Positions 9,064-18,075 are shown, numbered from the stretch's first letter. The stretch is DNA of 64,000 nucleotides from Acinetobacter sp. ANC 7912 (GCF_039862785.1 NZ_CP156795.1:1178001-1242000), one strand, 5' to 3'. A program made the numbers and translations. The notes: generated from the letters alone by a model not told the origin.

Positions 9064-9350
9064 TTATTTAAAAACCGCCATACAGCTTGCGTCGTTGCGA
9101 AACTATTTTTTTGAGCAGAGGCAATATCTTTGATTGCAGGAGCAAGTGAAGCAAGAGGATTCATATTGAGTTGAACGAGGTTGTTGTAACGTTTGACAAG
9201 GCGCTGATCTAAGCGAGAGATGTTAAAATTGAAGAGCATGCTCTTCAATTTAACGCAAAACATGGAAATTGTGTAGATACCTATGCCCTTCAGGGCGGGG
9301 ATATAAGGCTGCAATCCGCTAGTCCCCCTTGTGGGGATTAGCTAGGATTG

Positions 9351-9764
9351 CTAATGCGGTGTTTGCTGTTGTTGGATATATTGTTTAATAATCCCAATGG
9401 GAGCACCTCCACACGATGCAGCGAAATAACTAGGCGACCACAAAGCATTCCCCCATAATTTGTTTTTAATTTCAGGGTGTTTAGTTCTTAAAATACGACT
9501 AGATGCACCTTTTAGGCTGTTAACCAAGCTAGAAATAGCTACTTTTGGTGGATAGTTCACAAGTAAATGAACATGATCATGCTCACCATCAAATTCTACC
9601 AACTTAGCTTCAAAGTCTAAGCAAATGCGCTTGAATACTTCATTCATAGTTTCGAGCATAGCTTTGGTAAAAACATCTCTACGATATTTAGCCACAAAGA
9701 CTAAATGAACGTGCATATTAAAAACACAGTGACGACCTGTTCTAATCTCTTGACTATTATCCAT
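9351..9764 (-). CDS. tnpA: TnpA, IS200/IS605 Y1 transposase, copy 2
   Basis: This 137-aa protein is identical in sequence to the copy-1 TnpA and has the same HUH motif (HDHVHLL). Its start is ATG 9764 on the minus strand, 20 bp from the divergent tnpB start. The gene itself is intact, but the element's left-end hairpin has been split by the IS4 insertion at 6840-9284. The protein may therefore still act on other copies, such as copy 1, while its own element has a displaced end. Confidence 0.93.
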   Translation of the reverse strand: MDNSQEIRTGRHCVFNMHVHLVFVAKYRRDVFTKAMLETMNEVFKRICLDFEAKLVEFDGEHDHVHLLVNYPPKVAISSLVNSLKGASSRILRTKHPEIKNKLWGNALWSPSYFAASCGGAPIGIIKQYIQQQQTPH

Positions 9765-9784
9765 AGACCAAATATATTTTAGTG

Positions 9785-10843
9785 ATGAAGACACTTAAAT
9801 TACGTATAAAAGACAAACATTGCAAGGTGCTAGACCAATTGGCATCTGAAGTTAATTTTGTCTGGAACTATGTCAATGATTTGTGTTTTAAACACTTGCA
9901 AAGAAAACAACAATTCTTTTCAGCTTACGATATTGCTAAATACACGAAAGGTACATCAAAAGAGTGCAATTTGCACAGCCAAACCATACAGGCAGTTGCG
10001 GAAGAATTAGTTACTCGAAGAAAGCAATTTAAAAAAGCCAAGCTAAAATGGCGTGTCAGTAACAAAAAAAATGCTAGACGTTCTCTCGGTTGGATTCCAT
10101 TTAAAAAAGTGGCGGTGAAATATGCCGATGGGTATGTCCAATACGGCAAGCATCAATTCAAGCTATGGGACAGTTACGGACTAAGTAAATACAATGTTAA
10201 AACAGGCTCGTTTGTCGAGGATAGCCGAGGGCGTTGGTATGTATGTCTTGTGGTTGATTCAATTAAAACAGAGAAAACCACCGCTAAAACCTCAATTGGC
10301 ATTGATCTAGGACTCAAAGACCTTGCGACTTGCTCAGATGGTGTAAAGTTCAAAGCGCCTAAAATCTATCGTCAATATGAACAAAAACTTGGTATTGCTC
10401 AAAGAGCAAGAAATAAAAAACGTGTCAAAGCGATTCATGCCAAGATCAAAAATCTACGTCAAAATATGCTGCATCAATTCAGTCATAAACTGGTGAATGA
10501 ACATGCAGCCATCTTCGTTGGTAATGTGAATGCCAAAGCATTGGCACAGACAAAATTAGCTAAGTCTGTACTCGATGCAGGTTGGACGACCTTAAGAACC
10601 ATGCTCAAGTATAAATGCGAGAACGCAGGGGTATGGTATGAAGAAGTCAATGAAGCCTATACCACCCAAACTTGCTCGTGCTGCGGCTCACGCTCCAGTA
10701 GTCTGAAAGGTAGAGCAGGACTTGGAATAAGAGAATGGCAGTGTGTGGAGTGCGGTACATTCCACGATAGAGATATAAACTCAGCACTGAATATTCTTGC
10801 GCTCGGACATGGGCGTCTCGCAGGAGGAATCTCCGTCCTTTAG
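9785..10843 (+). CDS. tnpB: TnpB, IS605 OrfB RNA-guided nuclease, copy 2 (complete)
   Basis: The complete protein has 352 aa from ATG 9785; a GTG at 9782 is also in frame. RuvC-I is GIDLGLKDLA with Asp174. A CSCCG ... CVEC zinc ribbon lies near residues 297-320, and the HDRDINSALN motif at 327-336 is RuvC-III. The segment where RuvC-II normally carries a Glu reads IFVGNVNAKAL (243-253) and has no Glu. The nearest acidic candidates are Glu286/287 and Glu290 (EEVNEAYTTQTC). Such proteins bind an omega RNA from the element's right end and cut targets next to a motif equal to the insertion target, here probably TTTAT or TTAT. Confidence 0.93.
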   Translation: MKTLKLRIKDKHCKVLDQLASEVNFVWNYVNDLCFKHLQRKQQFFSAYDIAKYTKGTSKECNLHSQTIQAVAEELVTRRKQFKKAKLKWRVSNKKNARRSLGWIPFKKVAVKYADGYVQYGKHQFKLWDSYGLSKYNVKTGSFVEDSRGRWYVCLVVDSIKTEKTTAKTSIGIDLGLKDLATCSDGVKFKAPKIYRQYEQKLGIAQRARNKKRVKAIHAKIKNLRQNMLHQFSHKLVNEHAAIFVGNVNAKALAQTKLAKSVLDAGWTTLRTMLKYKCENAGVWYEEVNEAYTTQTCSCCGSRSSSLKGRAGLGIREWQCVECGTFHDRDINSALNILALGHGRLAGGISVL

Positions 10844-10880
10844 GTCGGAGAGGATGTCAATGGCATGCTGTGCACAACTC
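10700..10880 (+). ncRNA. predicted TnpB omega RNA region at the IS605 right end (boundaries uncertain)
   Basis: In studied IS200/IS605 elements the guide RNA scaffold overlaps the 3' end of tnpB and the right end, and the guide is the first 16-20 bases outside the element. Here that gives a scaffold ending near 10860 and a guide starting at 10861 (tggcatgctgtgcacaac). The hairpin CTCCG ... CGGAG at 10831-10850 is visible. The 5' limit is a guess. Confidence 0.4.
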
Positions 10881-10897
10881 ATCAGGAATAGAAACAG

Positions 10898-11677
10898 ATG
10901 CGGATTAGTCTTATTGGGGCAGGGCGAGTAGCCTATCATCTGGCGCAGGTATTATCCGCACAACATGAGATTGTGCAGATTTATAGCCGAACCATGGATA
11001 AAGCACAGCAACTGGCAAAACAGTTTCAGGCTCAGGCTATTACTCAGTCTGAAGAACTCACAGCCAATGTTGATCTGGTAATCATTGCGGTGAGTGACCA
11101 GTCCATTGCTTCTGTGATTGGGCAGATTCATCCGTATCTACCATACAGTCTGATCGTGCATACTTCTGGCAGTACCCATCTGGATGTCCTCAAAAAAGCC
11201 CATACACGTGCAGGCGTGTTTTATCCGTTGCAAACCTTTAGTCTGGAACGCGATATCGACTGGCAGACCACACCACTGTTTATTGAAGCGACAAATGAGC
11301 AGGATCAAATCTTATTATTAGATCTTGCAAATAGCCTAAGCAATCGTGTCTATAATTACAGTTCCAGCCAGCGCTTAAGTCTGCATCTGGCTGCAGTGTT
11401 TGCCTGTAACTTTAGCAATTACTGTTATGACATGGCTAAGCAGGTGGTCGATGCAGAGCAGGTGGATTTTAGTCTGCTTTATCCACTCATTCTGGAAACG
11501 GCCAATAAAGCCACACAGAATGATCCCTGTCAGATGCAGACCGGGCCTGCGATGCGTGGCGATCAGAATATTCTGAATATACATCAGCAGATGTTGCAAC
11601 AATCACAGCGACCAGATTTAGCAGAGGTCTATGCCATACTCAGTCAACAGATATTGCAACGTCATCAACCTTCCTAG
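10898..11677 (+). CDS. Rossmann-fold DUF2520-domain protein
   Basis: The 259-aa cytosolic protein begins with a dinucleotide-binding motif (GAGRVAYHLA, residues 7-16) followed by a strand typical of NADP-dependent dehydrogenases of the ProC/PanE-like fold, VDLVIIAVSD near 62-71, and a helical C-terminal DUF2520 domain. The substrate is not known for the family. The start ATG has AGGAA 7-11 bases upstream. The gene begins 38 bp after the IS605 right end, so its native promoter may have been replaced or displaced by the IS. No partner gene is adjacent. Confidence 0.85.
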   Translation: MRISLIGAGRVAYHLAQVLSAQHEIVQIYSRTMDKAQQLAKQFQAQAITQSEELTANVDLVIIAVSDQSIASVIGQIHPYLPYSLIVHTSGSTHLDVLKKAHTRAGVFYPLQTFSLERDIDWQTTPLFIEATNEQDQILLLDLANSLSNRVYNYSSSQRLSLHLAAVFACNFSNYCYDMAKQVVDAEQVDFSLLYPLILETANKATQNDPCQMQTGPAMRGDQNILNIHQQMLQQSQRPDLAEVYAILSQQILQRHQPS

Positions 11678-11780
11678 ACCTGAGAAAACGTCATAGCTAC
11701 TTGAATTCTGAATAATTGATTGTCTATTTTCAGAAAATATCTTAAGTTGAGAAGATAATAATGAAAATGGAACAATAACA

Positions 11781-13394
11781 ATGCAACAGGAATTTGATTA
11801 CATCATTATTGGTGGCGGAAGCGCGGGATGCGTACTGGCCAGTCGTTTAAGTGAAGATCCCAATATTTCGGTCTGTCTTTTAGAAGCAGGTGGTCATGGT
11901 AATGCCTGGACGGTGAACATTCCCGCCGCCTGTGTCATGAGTTTGCCGACCAAAATCAATAACTGGGCATTTGAAACCGTTCCGCAAAAAGGCCTGAATG
12001 GGCGCAAAGGCTATCAGCCACGGGGTAAATGCTTAGGTGGTTCCTCCGCGATCAATGCCATGATTTATATTCGTGGCAACCGTGCTGATTATGATGGCTG
12101 GGCCGCACAAGGCTGTACTGGTTGGTCTTATGAGGAAGTATTGCCATATTTCATCCGCTCCGAGAACAATCATCGCATTCAAAATGAATATCATGGCAAT
12201 GCTGGCCCTTTGCATGTATCGGATGTGCAAACGGACAGCATTTTCCATGAACGTTATTTGCAGGCTGCCCGTGAACAGGGCTATCCAGTACTGGATGATT
12301 TTAATGGCGCTGAGCAGGAAGGCTTGGGCATTTATCAGGTCACGCATGACAATGGTGAACGTTGTAGCGCAGCGCGAGCTTATCTGTTTCCACATTTGAA
12401 TCGGTCAAATTTAACCGTCTGGACCAAAGCCACCACCCATAAAATTCTCATCGAGCAAAAAGTAGCAGTGGGTGTTCAGGTACAGCATGCGGGTCAACTA
12501 AAAACACTTTGTGCGCGGAAGGAAGTCTTGCTCTCGGCCGGAGCGATTCAATCTCCCCATATCTTGATGTTATCGGGCATTGGCGATGCAGACGAACTGC
12601 AGCAGCATGGTATCGAAGTTAAGCATCACTTGTCGGGAGTCGGAAAAAATTTTCATGATCATCCTGATTTTATTTTTGGTTATACCCTCAAGGAATTTGC
12701 TGGAACCTTTGGTATTTCCATGTCGGGTTCACTGGATATGTGGAAGCAGATTACACGTTATCGCAGTGAACGCCGTGGCATGATTGCCTCCAATTTTGCA
12801 GAATGTGGCGGTTTTATCAAAAGCTCACCTGAGCTGAAAATTCCAAACCTGCAACTGCATTTCGTCGTGGCACTGGTAGATGACCATGCGCGTAAATTTC
12901 ATCGCAGTCACGGCATTTCCTGTCATGTTTGTCTGTTAAATCCACGCAGCCGTGGTTCGATTAAGCTGAGCGGACCAAATATTCATGATCCGTTACTGAT
13001 TGATCCGAATTTTCTAGATGATGAACGTGATTTGGAGGATTTGGTTCAAGGTTTTAAATTGACCCAGAAATTGATGCTGTCACCATCACTGTCCAATCTA
13101 TATACGCAGGATTTATTTACTGCGAATGTGAAAACAGATGATGACATCCGGGAAATTCTGCGTAATCGGGTGGATACGGTGTATCACCCGGTCGGCAGTT
13201 GCAAGATGGGTGTTGATGAGATGTCTGTCGTTGATCCTGAACTTTGTGTCTATGGTATTCAGAATCTTCGGGTCATTGATGCTTCGGTCATGCCATCGGT
13301 CGTGAATGGCAATACTAATGCACCAACCATCATGATTGCCGAAAAAGCCGTGGATCTGATCAGGGCAAGACAACACGCTCCAAAAGTGGCTTAA
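11781..13394 (+). CDS. GMC-family FAD-dependent alcohol/choline dehydrogenase
   Basis: The 537-aa flavoprotein has the FAD-binding motif GGGSAGCVLASRL (11-23) followed by E at the end of the second strand (LLEAGG). It also has the GMC signature region PRGKCLGGSSAINAMIY and the C-terminal active-site block YHPVGSCKMG with NGNTNAPT. It oxidises alcohols to aldehydes, passing electrons to the respiratory chain in the AlkJ-like branch. The downstream aldehyde dehydrogenase gene, 42 bp away on the same strand, would take the aldehyde to the acid, although that gene is now broken. The exact substrate cannot be told: choline is less likely because no bet genes are present. Confidence 0.9.
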   Translation: MQQEFDYIIIGGGSAGCVLASRLSEDPNISVCLLEAGGHGNAWTVNIPAACVMSLPTKINNWAFETVPQKGLNGRKGYQPRGKCLGGSSAINAMIYIRGNRADYDGWAAQGCTGWSYEEVLPYFIRSENNHRIQNEYHGNAGPLHVSDVQTDSIFHERYLQAAREQGYPVLDDFNGAEQEGLGIYQVTHDNGERCSAARAYLFPHLNRSNLTVWTKATTHKILIEQKVAVGVQVQHAGQLKTLCARKEVLLSAGAIQSPHILMLSGIGDADELQQHGIEVKHHLSGVGKNFHDHPDFIFGYTLKEFAGTFGISMSGSLDMWKQITRYRSERRGMIASNFAECGGFIKSSPELKIPNLQLHFVVALVDDHARKFHRSHGISCHVCLLNPRSRGSIKLSGPNIHDPLLIDPNFLDDERDLEDLVQGFKLTQKLMLSPSLSNLYTQDLFTANVKTDDDIREILRNRVDTVYHPVGSCKMGVDEMSVVDPELCVYGIQNLRVIDASVMPSVVNGNTNAPTIMIAEKAVDLIRARQHAPKVA

Positions 13395-13436
13395 CAATAT
13401 GAGAATTTCATTTTACAGAATTAATAGGGACAGCAT

Positions 13437-14864
13437 ATGACATCATGGGAACAAGGGGCGAATCTGGATAGTGCCAAATACATGCAGGATATTTTTCAGC
13501 AGCAGCGTCAGACCTGCTTGCAAGCAGCATATCTAAGCTATGAACAGCGTTGCCAGCAACTAAAAACGCTTTATCGCATGGTGGTAGAGCATCAGGATGA
13601 AATGGCAGCAGCGATCAGCCAGGATTTTTCCAACCGCAGTCTTGATGAAACCAAGCTGTTTGAAGTGCTGACCAGCTTGAATGGGCTGAAACACAGCTTA
13701 AAGCATCTAAGAAAATGGATGAAGCCGAGTAAACGTCAGGTCGGCATTCTGTTTCAGCCTGCGACCGGTTATGTAATGTATCAACCGGTAGGCGTTGTGG
13801 GTATTGTGGTGCCGTGGAATTATCCACTGTTTCTGGCGATTGGTCCTTTGGGATAGGCATTGGCAGCGGGTAACCGGGTCATGCTGAAAATGAGTGAATA
13901 TACCCCGGAATTTTCTAGCCTGTTTCAACAGCTTATTGCACGATATTTTCCTGCGGATCAGATTGCAGTGGTAACAGGCGATGCCCAAGTTGCGCAGCAA
14001 TTTACCACCTTACCATTTGATCATTTGCTATTTACCGGTGCGACATCCATCGCAAGGCATGTACTGCATGCAGCTGCAGACAATTTAACCCCAGTGACAC
14101 TGGAATTGGGTGGCAAGTCACCGGTCATTGTCGCAAAAGATGCCGATTTGCAGGAAAGTGCACGCCGTCTGGCGTTTGGCAAGACCATGAATGCCGGCCA
14201 GACTTGTGTGGCACCAGATTATGCATTTGTTCATCATTCACAAATCCCAGCCTTTATCGAAGCCTATTTCAACGCGATTCGACAGTTTTATCCAAACAGC
14301 ATCCTGAGTAATCCGGATTATACGACCATCATCAATGACCGGCAGTTTGCCCGCTTGCAAGACTATATTGAGGATGCGAAAGCCAAAGGTGCACAGCTGC
14401 ATCAGATTGAACAGGGTGTAGATGGGCGCCGTTTGCCACATCTGGCCTTGACTAATGTGCATGAAGATATGCTGATTATGCAGAATGAAATCTTTGGACC
14501 GTTGTTGCCAGTCATTGGATATGAACAGATTGATGAAGCCATTGAATATATCAACCAGCATGACCGACCACTGGCACTGTATTATTTTGGCTATGACAAA
14601 GCTGAACAGCAGAAAGTTCTGCATGCGACACATAGCGGTGGGGTCTGCCTAAATAAAACCTTGATGACTGCAGGTATGGAAGATATGCCGTTTGGTGGAA
14701 TTGGCCCATCCGGCATGGGGCATTATCATGGCCATGAAGGCTTTAAGACCTTTAGTCATGCCAAGTCGGTGTTCAGCCGACCAAAATTCAGTTTAATGAA
14801 ACTGATCTATCCGCCGTATGGCAGTTCGATTCTCAAACTAATTTATCGTCTTTTTCTTCGATAA
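13437..14864 (+). pseudogene. aldehyde dehydrogenase (coniferyl-aldehyde-type), interrupted by one in-frame stop
   Basis: One continuous frame of 476 codons is interrupted only by TAG at 13854-13856 (codon 140), between GPLG and ALAAGN. Both sides align to one NAD(P)-dependent aldehyde dehydrogenase. The N-terminal part has PWNYPL. The C-terminal part has TLELGGKSP (general-base Glu) and NAGQTCVAPDY (catalytic Cys257). The mutation is a single-base change from a tyrosine, glutamine or other TAG-adjacent codon. A downstream fragment (13860-14864) could start internally but would lack the N-terminal part of the cofactor domain. The gene would have acted after the GMC oxidoreductase. Sequencing error is an alternative. 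Confidence 0.88.
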
Positions 14865-14870
14865 TAAAAA

Positions 14871-14898
14871 AAGCGCTGAACCTGTCAGCGCTTTTTTT
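14871..14898. terminator. bidirectional terminator between the aldehyde dehydrogenase and trmB
   Basis: AGCGCTGA-acctg-TCAGCGCT is flanked by A and T runs on both sides, serving the convergent transcripts. Confidence 0.9.
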
Positions 14899-14908
14899 CA
14901 GTCTTGAA

Positions 14909-15625
14909 TTAAGAGATTTTCTTAAAGATAAAGTCATTAATCTTGTGACCCGCTTCAATCCCGCGACGTTCAAATTTAGTGATCGGACGCCATTCAGGAC
15001 GAGGATAGCTATTGCCTTTACCCGCCAGATTTTCCAAACGAGGACGATTATCTAGGACGTCTAGCATCCATTCCGCATACGGTTCCCAGTCTGTTGCAGA
15101 GTGGAAAGTACCACCAAGCTCAAGTTTTTGTTCAACCAGCGCCATACGCTCAGGCACCACAAAACGACGTTTGAAGTGACGTTTCTTCTGCCATGGGTCA
15201 GGGAAGTATAGCTGTACCGTATTAATGCTGTTGTCTGGCATTTCACGTAACACCTGAATTGCATCGGCATCCAGTACGCGCAGATTCGTCAGACCTTCAT
15301 TACCTGCTTCATATACGCATTGTGCGATGCCCGGTACGTGTACTTCAATACCGACAAAGTTACGTTCAGGATTAGCTTTCGCCATCAATACTAATGAACG
15401 GCCCATACCAAAACCGATTTCTACAGTTAGTGGTCGTTCAGGATGTTCAAAATGCTGGCGTAAATCACCCACCGGATATTCCAAAATTAAGTGACCATAT
15501 TGTTCTAGCGCAGTACGTTGAGAGGTGTTCAGCGGTGCTGAGCGGCGCATAAACGTCACAATTTCACGGTGCTCGCTTAGATTGTCCAGCTCCACGACTT
15601 GCTGGTCTAATTGATCGTTCGACAT
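14909..15625 (-). CDS. trmB: tRNA (guanine-N7-)-methyltransferase
   Basis: The 238-aa SAM-dependent enzyme makes m7G46 in the variable loop of tRNAs. The SAM-binding motif VEIGFGMGRSLVLMA and the downstream PDPWQKKRHFKRR signature are both clear, and the C-terminal RPITKFERRG is typical. The frame remains open upstream to 15754, but those residues look non-coding. The family start is MSNDQLDQQ at ATG 15625. It is convergent with the aldehyde dehydrogenase gene and shares its terminator. Confidence 0.95.
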   Translation of the reverse strand: MSNDQLDQQVVELDNLSEHREIVTFMRRSAPLNTSQRTALEQYGHLILEYPVGDLRQHFEHPERPLTVEIGFGMGRSLVLMAKANPERNFVGIEVHVPGIAQCVYEAGNEGLTNLRVLDADAIQVLREMPDNSINTVQLYFPDPWQKKRHFKRRFVVPERMALVEQKLELGGTFHSATDWEPYAEWMLDVLDNRPRLENLAGKGNSYPRPEWRPITKFERRGIEAGHKINDFIFKKIS

Positions 15626-15783
15626 AACTTTGGCAAATCTTAAAAATTTCGAATGCGGTATTTTAAGTCCTGAGCGGTGCAAGTCAAACTTTTCTCGGGA
15701 ATTCACTATTAAAAATAGAGCTTCAGTAAAAGGCAGGTAAAATAAAAGGACCAATTGGCCCTTTTACTGAATATGATTTCTAA

Positions 15784-17229
15784 TCAGGTCTGGTAACGAT
15801 CGACTAACGTACTGCTGGCTTCATTGAGTCCAATTACCTGTACATCTATTCCTTGAGCCTTGAATTTCTGCACTACATTATTAAACATGTTGACTGAGGT
15901 TACATCCCAGATATGTGCATGGGTCAGATCCAGCTCGACCTTTTTCACTTTTTCCTTAAAGTCAAAGAACTGATAGAAGCGGTCTGAACTGCTAAAGAAA
16001 ATCTGCCCGGAAATCACATAGCGACGTGAATTTTCATCAATCAGATGGGTATCAACATGAACCGTATTTTCTAGCTTGTTAATAAAGAACAGGGCAGAAA
16101 GAACCACACCTATCAATACACCGAGTGCCAGGTTATGCGTTGCTAATACCACCAGCACTACGGCAATCATTACCACGTTAAAAGCAAGCGGATGCTTGCC
16201 AAATTGCTTAATTGCACCCCATTGGAAGGTGGTAAATGACACCATGATCATAATCGCGACCAGTGCTGCCATCGGAATATAAGCCAGCCAATCTTTCAGG
16301 AACACCACCAGACAGAGCAGAAACACCCCTGCCACCAGTGTAGAAAGACGGGTACGCGCACCAGAAGAAACATTAATGATCGACTGACCAATCATGGCAC
16401 AGCCTGCCATCCCGCCCATAAAACCGCTGACAATATTCGCCATACCCTGACCACGGCATTCCTGATGTCGGTTGCCTTCAGTCTCAGTGACTTCATCAAT
16501 TACTGTGGTGGTCATCATGGTTTCAAGCAGGCCCACAGTTGCCAGTGTTACTGAATAAGGAAAAATGATCTGTAGAGTTTCAAAATTCAGTGGAATTTCT
16601 GGAATCAAGAACACTGGCAAAGTATCCGGGAAATGGCCCAGATCACTGACGGTACGCATATCGGCCCCCAACAGCATGGCCAGTCCACTCAGTACAATAA
16701 TACAGATCAGTGGCGAGGGAATAGCCTTACCGATTTTCGGCAGATAAGGAAACAAATAGATAATCGCCAAGCCGATGACTACAAACAGATAACCTGTTGT
16801 ATCCATTTTCTGCATTTCCGGAATCTGAGCGATAAAAATCAGGATCGCTAGTGCATTCAGGAAGCCATAGACGACCGATTGCGAGACAAAACGCATTAAT
16901 TTAGCGACTTTAAATGATCCAGCAATCACTTGAATAATTCCAGTGAGTACTGTTGCAGCCAGCAGATATTGCAGACCATGTTCTTTGACCAAGGTAATCA
17001 TTAGCAAAGCCATAGCACCAGTCGCTGCCGAGATCATGGCTGGACGACCTCCAAAGAAAGCGATGGATACTGCAATACAGAAAGAAGCATACAGACCCAC
17101 TTGAGGGTCAACGCCAGCGATGGCAGAAAAAGCAATAGATTCAGGAATCAGCGCCAAACCCACCACCAGTCCAGCCAGGACATCGGTGCGAATATTGGAA
17201 AACCATTCCTCTTTTTTCAGACTTATCAC
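15784..17229 (-). CDS. SulP-family anion transporter with STAS domain
   Basis: The 481-aa inner-membrane protein has about 10-12 membrane segments, the SulP motif near the N terminus ([20 protein letters not shown], residues 15-34), and a C-terminal STAS domain from about residue 385 ([19 protein letters not shown]). Members carry sulfate, bicarbonate or dicarboxylates. The short N-terminal tail and QVGLYASF motif resemble bicarbonate/sulfate types, but the substrate is not determinable. The only suitable start is GTG 17229, as no in-frame ATG precedes it. There is no adjacent carbonic anhydrase or sulfate-assimilation gene. Confidence 0.9.
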   Translation of the reverse strand: MISLKKEEWFSNIRTDVLAGLVVGLALIPESIAFSAIAGVDPQVGLYASFCIAVSIAFFGGRPAMISAATGAMALLMITLVKEHGLQYLLAATVLTGIIQVIAGSFKVAKLMRFVSQSVVYGFLNALAILIFIAQIPEMQKMDTTGYLFVVIGLAIIYLFPYLPKIGKAIPSPLICIIVLSGLAMLLGADMRTVSDLGHFPDTLPVFLIPEIPLNFETLQIIFPYSVTLATVGLLETMMTTTVIDEVTETEGNRHQECRGQGMANIVSGFMGGMAGCAMIGQSIINVSSGARTRLSTLVAGVFLLCLVVFLKDWLAYIPMAALVAIMIMVSFTTFQWGAIKQFGKHPLAFNVVMIAVVLVVLATHNLALGVLIGVVLSALFFINKLENTVHVDTHLIDENSRRYVISGQIFFSSSDRFYQFFDFKEKVKKVELDLTHAHIWDVTSVNMFNNVVQKFKAQGIDVQVIGLNEASSTLVDRYQT

Positions 17230-17447
17230 AGAATTTCATCATTTCATTTTAAACCCTGCGTATCTTAATCGTCCTGATTTAAAAATCCACACAAGAATGA
17301 CTTGAAAATGCCCTGAATATACTCAATATTGAAGGAGTAAATGTCTTTCGGCGGCAGTTACGCTTTTTTGCAATTTACAGGTTTGATCACTTGAAAGTTT
17401 GTTGGAAGCGATTTAAAACATTGAGAAGTAGATAACAAGGATCAGAA

Positions 17448-18059
17448 ATGAAGCTTTACTATGCACCTGGTGCATGCTCGTTGGCAGCACATATTATTTT
17501 AAATGAAATTAATGTCGATTTTGATTTGGAACGTGTTGATTTAAAAACACATAAAACTGAGAAAGGCGAGGATTATTACGAAATCAATCCGAAGGGTTAT
17601 GTACCTGCATTAGAAATTAACCCGGGGCTGATGCTGACCGAAAACGTCGCAATCCTGCCATTCTTGGCGCAACACGATCCAAAACAAGATCTGATTCCGC
17701 CATCAGGTATGGGACGTGCCAAAGTACTGGAATGGCTGGGGTACCTGAACTCGGAATTGCATGATGCTTATGCGGTTTTCTTCGGTGCACCATTAGATGA
17801 AGAAGCCAAGAAAAAAGGCTATGCAGAGATTGACCGTCTGTTAAGTTATATCGATAAACAGATTGGTGAGTCAGACAATGATTATCTGGTCGATGACAAC
17901 TTTGGTCCGGCAGATGCCTACCTGTTTGTACTGACCAACTGGTCGAACCATATCGGTCATGACTTAAGCCCATACAAGAATATTATTGCACTGCGTAATA
18001 AAGTGGCTGAACGTCAGTCTGTACAGATCGCGATGCGTGATGAAGGTCTGATTCCTTAA
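17448..18059 (+). CDS. glutathione S-transferase
   Basis: The 203-aa cytosolic protein has a thioredoxin-like N-terminal domain (MKLYYAPGACSLAAHI; Cys10 is the beta-class active-site cysteine position), the cis-Pro/glutathione-binding segment GYVPAL with TENVAILPFL, and an all-helical C-terminal domain containing DNFGPADAYLF. Beta-class enzymes conjugate or transfer glutathione in detoxification. The ribosome binding site AAGGA (17439-17443) supports ATG 17448. It is transcribed alone and followed by a terminator. No substrate-specific neighbour is visible. Confidence 0.92.
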   Translation: MKLYYAPGACSLAAHIILNEINVDFDLERVDLKTHKTEKGEDYYEINPKGYVPALEINPGLMLTENVAILPFLAQHDPKQDLIPPSGMGRAKVLEWLGYLNSELHDAYAVFFGAPLDEEAKKKGYAEIDRLLSYIDKQIGESDNDYLVDDNFGPADAYLFVLTNWSNHIGHDLSPYKNIIALRNKVAERQSVQIAMRDEGLIP

Positions 18060-18075
18060 TTTATAATTCGAAAAA

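Larger units (their letters stand above)
6858..9239 (-). pseudogene. IS4-family DDE transposase, split by an IS30 insertion
   Basis: The N-terminal part reads from ATG 9239 (MLFNFNISRLDQ) to 9064. The remainder lies from about 7989 down to 6858. Joining the parts and removing one copy of the TTA duplication restores a continuous frame across WRFLN/NDKISFKQL, giving about 430 residues. The C-terminal part has the IS4 DDE residues (HDWSQ, IDREGDS) and the YREK signature Y-2-R-3-E-6-K in YWRWSIECYFKLLK. The large downstream fragment has its own open frame from 8018, whose first residues come from IS30 sequence, but it lacks the N-terminal DNA-binding domain and is unlikely to be active. Confidence 0.9.
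6840..9284 (-). mobile_element. IS4-family insertion sequence, interrupted by an IS30 element
   Basis: The terminal inverted repeats are ATAGGTATCTACAC (6840-6853) and GTGTAGATACCTAT (9271-9284). The direct repeats GCCCTTCAGGGC (6828-6839 and 9285-9296) are 12 bp, or 10 bp if the flanking C/G pair belongs to the repeats. Both fit IS4-family behaviour. The target is the palindrome in the left-end hairpin of IS605. Without the 1074-bp IS30 element and its 3-bp duplication, this element would be about 1.37 kb. Confidence 0.9.
6808..10860 (+). mobile_element. IS605-type insertion sequence, copy 2, interrupted by an IS4-family element
   Basis: The left-end fragment 6808-6839 matches copy 1 at 31 of 32 bases. 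It is followed by a 2.4-kb IS4-family insertion, after which the element resumes at 9285/9297 and runs to about 10860. Removing the insertion and one target duplication gives about 1596 bp, exactly the deduced size of copy 1. TTTAT (6803-6807) abuts the left end. The right end carries the hairpin CTCCG ... CGGAG (10831-10850) and ends near GATGTCAA. Orientation is opposite to copy 1. Confidence 0.9.

Noticed and set aside
12033..12395. Antisense open frame within the GMC oxidoreductase gene
   Set aside because: Covered by a strongly supported sense gene; no independent signals.
15626..15754. N-terminal extension of trmB
   Set aside because: No family similarity; hydrophobic low-complexity residues upstream of the usual start.
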